This document shows, one piece after another, positions 15,378 to 16,839 of a stretch of 16,839 bases of DNA (the first letter of the stretch is position 1; each line of letters starts with the position of its first letter). The DNA comes from UBA2336 sp037443645. GTDB lineage: Bacteria; Bacteroidota; Bacteroidia; Cytophagales; Cyclobacteriaceae. Below the pieces are notes generated by a model that was not told where the DNA came from, made no database searches, and worked only from the letters and a program-made list of their open reading frames with translations. The position numbers were made by a program, and so were the translations under genes. The stretch covers positions 1-16,839 of the forward strand of contig JBBINY010000056.1 of assembly GCA_037443645.1 (NCBI GenBank), read 5' to 3'.

Positions 15378-15509
15378 AGGTTAAGATTAAAGCAACCCGC
15401 TTCGCCAAAGGCTTAAATCGGTCGGTCCAGTGGTTCAGCCAAGCGTTGAATGGACAAAAGTAAAAAAAAGTAACCGGCCCGGAAATGACAACCGCACATT
15501 CTTGTAAAC
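15378..15509. other. Divergent intergenic region, polysaccharide operon / hflX
   Basis: This 132-base stretch between the glycosyltransferase (minus) and hflX (plus) is the largest gene-free gap in the window, about 147 bases if hflX starts at 15525. It holds the promoter candidate for the polysaccharide operon and an A-rich run around 15456-15469. I see no operator palindrome, riboswitch or small ORF. An open frame that crosses it on the minus strand is the antisense of hflX. Confidence 0.6.
15455..15485 (-). promoter_or_regulatory. Candidate promoter of the polysaccharide operon
   Basis: On the minus strand a TTTC (15485-15482) is followed after 19 nt by TACTTTTG (15462-15455), the latter an exact match to the Bacteroidota -7 consensus TAnnTTTG, the former one base off the -33 consensus TTTG. 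It would start transcription about 70 nt before the glycosyltransferase ATG at 15377, leaving room for a leader. This is the best promoter candidate in the window. Confidence 0.5.
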
Positions 15510-15524
15510 TTGCCGGATAAGATA

Positions 15525-16715
15525 ATGAGAAGTAAGGAAGCTATACTTGTCGCATTGGGGAATACCCGGCAGCCAGAAGTAACAGATGAGCACCTGAACG
15601 AACTGGCCTTTTTGGCACAAACAGCAGGCATTGCTACTGCGGGCAGGCTTGTACAAAATCTGGTCAGGCCTGATGGCCGAACATTTATCGGTAAGGGAAA
15701 GTTGGCAGAACTGAAGGAATTGGTTAGGGTTAAAAAGGCAGAAAATATCATTTTTGACGAGGACCTCTCACCCACGCAACTGCGCAATCTGGAGCGCGAG
15801 TTTAACCCAAAGGATAGCGAGGCCACGATTCGCATTTACGATCGAAGCCTGCTGATTCTTGATATCTTTTTGTTACGGGCAAAAACGGCACAGGCCCGAA
15901 CCCAGGTTGAGTTGGCCCGTAATCAATACCTGTTACCCCGCCTTACCCGCATGTGGACGCACCTGGAACGGCAACGGGGCGGAACGGGCACCCGGGGAGG
16001 AGCCGGTGAAAAGGAAATCGAAACCGACCGCAGGAATATCCGCAATCAAATTAGTGTGCTGAAAGACCGGCTTAAGAAAATTGAAAAGCAACGGGTTACA
16101 CAACGCAAGGCCCGGCAACATGAAGTGCGGGTTGCCCTGGTTGGCTACACCAATGCCGGCAAGTCAACGTTAATGAACCTGCTTTCCGGTTCTGCTGTGT
16201 TGGCTGAAAACAGGTTGTTTGCTACCGTTGATTCAACCGTGCGCAAAGTAACGTATGGAAATATCCAGTTTTTATTAAGCGATACGGTAGGTTTTATCCG
16301 CAAGTTACCGCACCACCTCATCGAATCCTTTAAATCAACCCTGGACGAAGTACGCGAAGCAGATTTGCTGCTGCACGTAGTTGACAGCTCCCATCCGTAC
16401 CACGACAACCAGATTGCTGTGGTGAATCAAACCCTTGCTGATATTGATGCGGGCAATAAGCCCACTGTGTTGATATTAAATAAAGTAGATGCTATGCGAG
16501 CGCTACACCCCGAAGCCAGCCTGGAAGAGATGAAAGGATATTACAGGCATCAAGGTTTTGAGAAAGTAATTTTTGTTTCGGCTGCTACCGGTGAGGGTGT
16601 AGCCGGCTTGCAGCAACTTTTGTTCGATGAAGTGAAAGCAATTTTTCTGACAATCTACCCGAACTATCTGAAGGATGGATCTGCTTTTTCACCCTTTCAA
16701 ACTGAGGATGTTTGA
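15525..16715 (+). CDS. hflX: GTPase HflX
   Basis: HflX is a ribosome-binding GTPase that splits or rescues stalled ribosomes, especially after heat stress. The 396-residue protein has the N-terminal HflX domain (ALGNTRQPE, then RPDGRTFIGKGKLAELKEL, FDEDLSPTQLRNLE and the ARTQVELARNQYLLPRL helix), a glycine-rich linker (RQRGGTGTRGGAGEKEIETDRR), and a coiled-coil section. The G domain follows: G1 GYTNAGKST (207-215), G3 DTVGF, G4 NKVD, G5-like VSAATG. No motif is missing. I chose ATG 15525; TTG 15510 would add five residues (MPDKI) and cannot be excluded. It stands alone, divergent from the polysaccharide operon and convergent with tRNA-Arg. It has no hfq or miaA neighbour as in E. coli. Confidence 0.94.
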   Translation: MRSKEAILVALGNTRQPEVTDEHLNELAFLAQTAGIATAGRLVQNLVRPDGRTFIGKGKLAELKELVRVKKAENIIFDEDLSPTQLRNLEREFNPKDSEATIRIYDRSLLILDIFLLRAKTAQARTQVELARNQYLLPRLTRMWTHLERQRGGTGTRGGAGEKEIETDRRNIRNQISVLKDRLKKIEKQRVTQRKARQHEVRVALVGYTNAGKSTLMNLLSGSAVLAENRLFATVDSTVRKVTYGNIQFLLSDTVGFIRKLPHHLIESFKSTLDEVREADLLLHVVDSSHPYHDNQIAVVNQTLADIDAGNKPTVLILNKVDAMRALHPEASLEEMKGYYRHQGFEKVIFVSAATGEGVAGLQQLLFDEVKAIFLTIYPNYLKDGSAFSPFQTEDV

Positions 16716-16719
16716 GTTT

Positions 16720-16749
16720 TCCGGGCAATGGCCGGAGTGATTGGTTTTT
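16720..16749 (+). terminator. Weak candidate terminator after hflX
   Basis: A short inverted repeat TCCGG (16720-16724) / CCGGA (16732-16736) with a 7-nt loop begins 5 nt after the hflX stop. It is followed after 8 nt by TTTTT (16745-16749). The stem is short and the T-run is not directly adjacent, so termination is only possible, not certain. It lies between the convergent hflX and tRNA-Arg. Confidence 0.35.
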
Positions 16750-16767
16750 ACTGAAGATAAGAAGCAG

Positions 16768-16839
16768 TAGCCCCGACAGGAATCGAACCTGTATCAAAAG
16801 TTTAGGAAACTTCTATTCTATCCATTGAACTACGGGGCC
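16768..16839 (-). tRNA. tRNA-Arg, anticodon CCT
   Basis: The last 72 bases of the window fold, on the minus strand, into a complete cloverleaf. The acceptor stem is GGCCCCG / CGGGGCT (first pair G-U), the D stem GTTC/GAAT, the anticodon stem GAAGT/ACTTT with loop TTCCTAA, a 4-nt variable region, and a T arm ACAGG-TTCGATT-CCTGT. The anticodon CCT (bases 16804-16806, complement) reads the AGG codon, so this is an arginine tRNA. The discriminator base is A and no CCA end is encoded, so CCA must be added by enzyme. Its 5' end coincides with the window edge, so its promoter is not visible. Confidence 0.95.

Noticed and set aside
15505..15512. TAAACTTG before hflX as a -7 promoter box
   Set aside because: It is one base off the consensus, has no -33 partner at the right spacing, and would place the start of the transcript almost on the ATG. 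It is too weak to annotate.
15413..15835. A 140-codon minus-strand frame overlapping hflX and the divergent gap
   Set aside because: Most of it is antisense to the conserved HflX N-terminal domain, and its serine/arginine/leucine-rich product looks like no protein family. It also covers the promoter region of the polysaccharide operon.
16768..16839. tRNA-Arg as an integration site for a mobile element
   Set aside because: tRNA genes are common integration targets, but no integrase, phage-like gene or repeated 3' tRNA fragment is visible in this window; the other side of the tRNA is out of view.

Overview
The window is about 16.8 kb of ordinary chromosomal DNA. It most likely comes from a Bacteroidota bacterium of the Cytophagales type; no genus can be named. 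Four things point that way: the protein families and their lengths, weak or absent Shine-Dalgarno sequences, -7 promoter boxes of the Bacteroidota form TAnnTTTG (TACTTTTG occurs twice, TATATTTG once), and the pairing of a short Wza-like lipoprotein with a Wzc-type tyrosine kinase and a PHP-type tyrosine phosphatase. Coding density is very high and no gene-free stretch exceeds about 150 bases. I see no insertion sequence, prophage, CRISPR array or integrase.

Region 1 (1-2330, + strand) holds the C-terminal part of an aldo/keto reductase, cut by the window edge, then an NhaC-family antiporter that overlaps it by 11 nt, then a small cysteine-rich TIGR04076-like protein 3 nt later. They look like one transcription unit.

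Region 2 (2363-8817, - strand) reads in transcription order: a TPR-repeat protein, a ComA-type phosphosulfolactate synthase, a DUF368 membrane protein (a family recently linked to undecaprenyl-phosphate flipping), shikimate dehydrogenase aroE, excinuclease uvrB, and a small secreted beta-barrel-like protein. The first four are tightly packed (1-nt overlap, 10-nt gap, 2-nt gap). uvrB and the last gene each appear to have their own promoter.

Region 3 (8874-15377, - strand) is a compact surface-polysaccharide operon. In order it holds a GT4 glycosyltransferase, rfbC (rhamnose precursor epimerase), a Wza-like export lipoprotein, a Wzc-like chain-length regulator/tyrosine autokinase, a YwqE/CpsB-type tyrosine phosphatase, and an SDR-family epimerase/reductase. 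A good promoter candidate lies about 80 nt before the first gene. The operon supplies export and phospho-control, but the window has no initiating sugar transferase, flippase, polymerase or rfbA/B/D.

Region 4 (15510-16839) holds hflX on the + strand, divergent from the polysaccharide operon, then a convergent tRNA-Arg(CCT) that fills the last bases of the window.

I see no clearly new system. The points most worth a second look are the ComA homologue without its usual partner enzymes, the DUF368 lipid-carrier transporter next to a polysaccharide operon, the cysteine-rich TIGR04076-like protein, and the unusually high share of GTG/TTG start codons.
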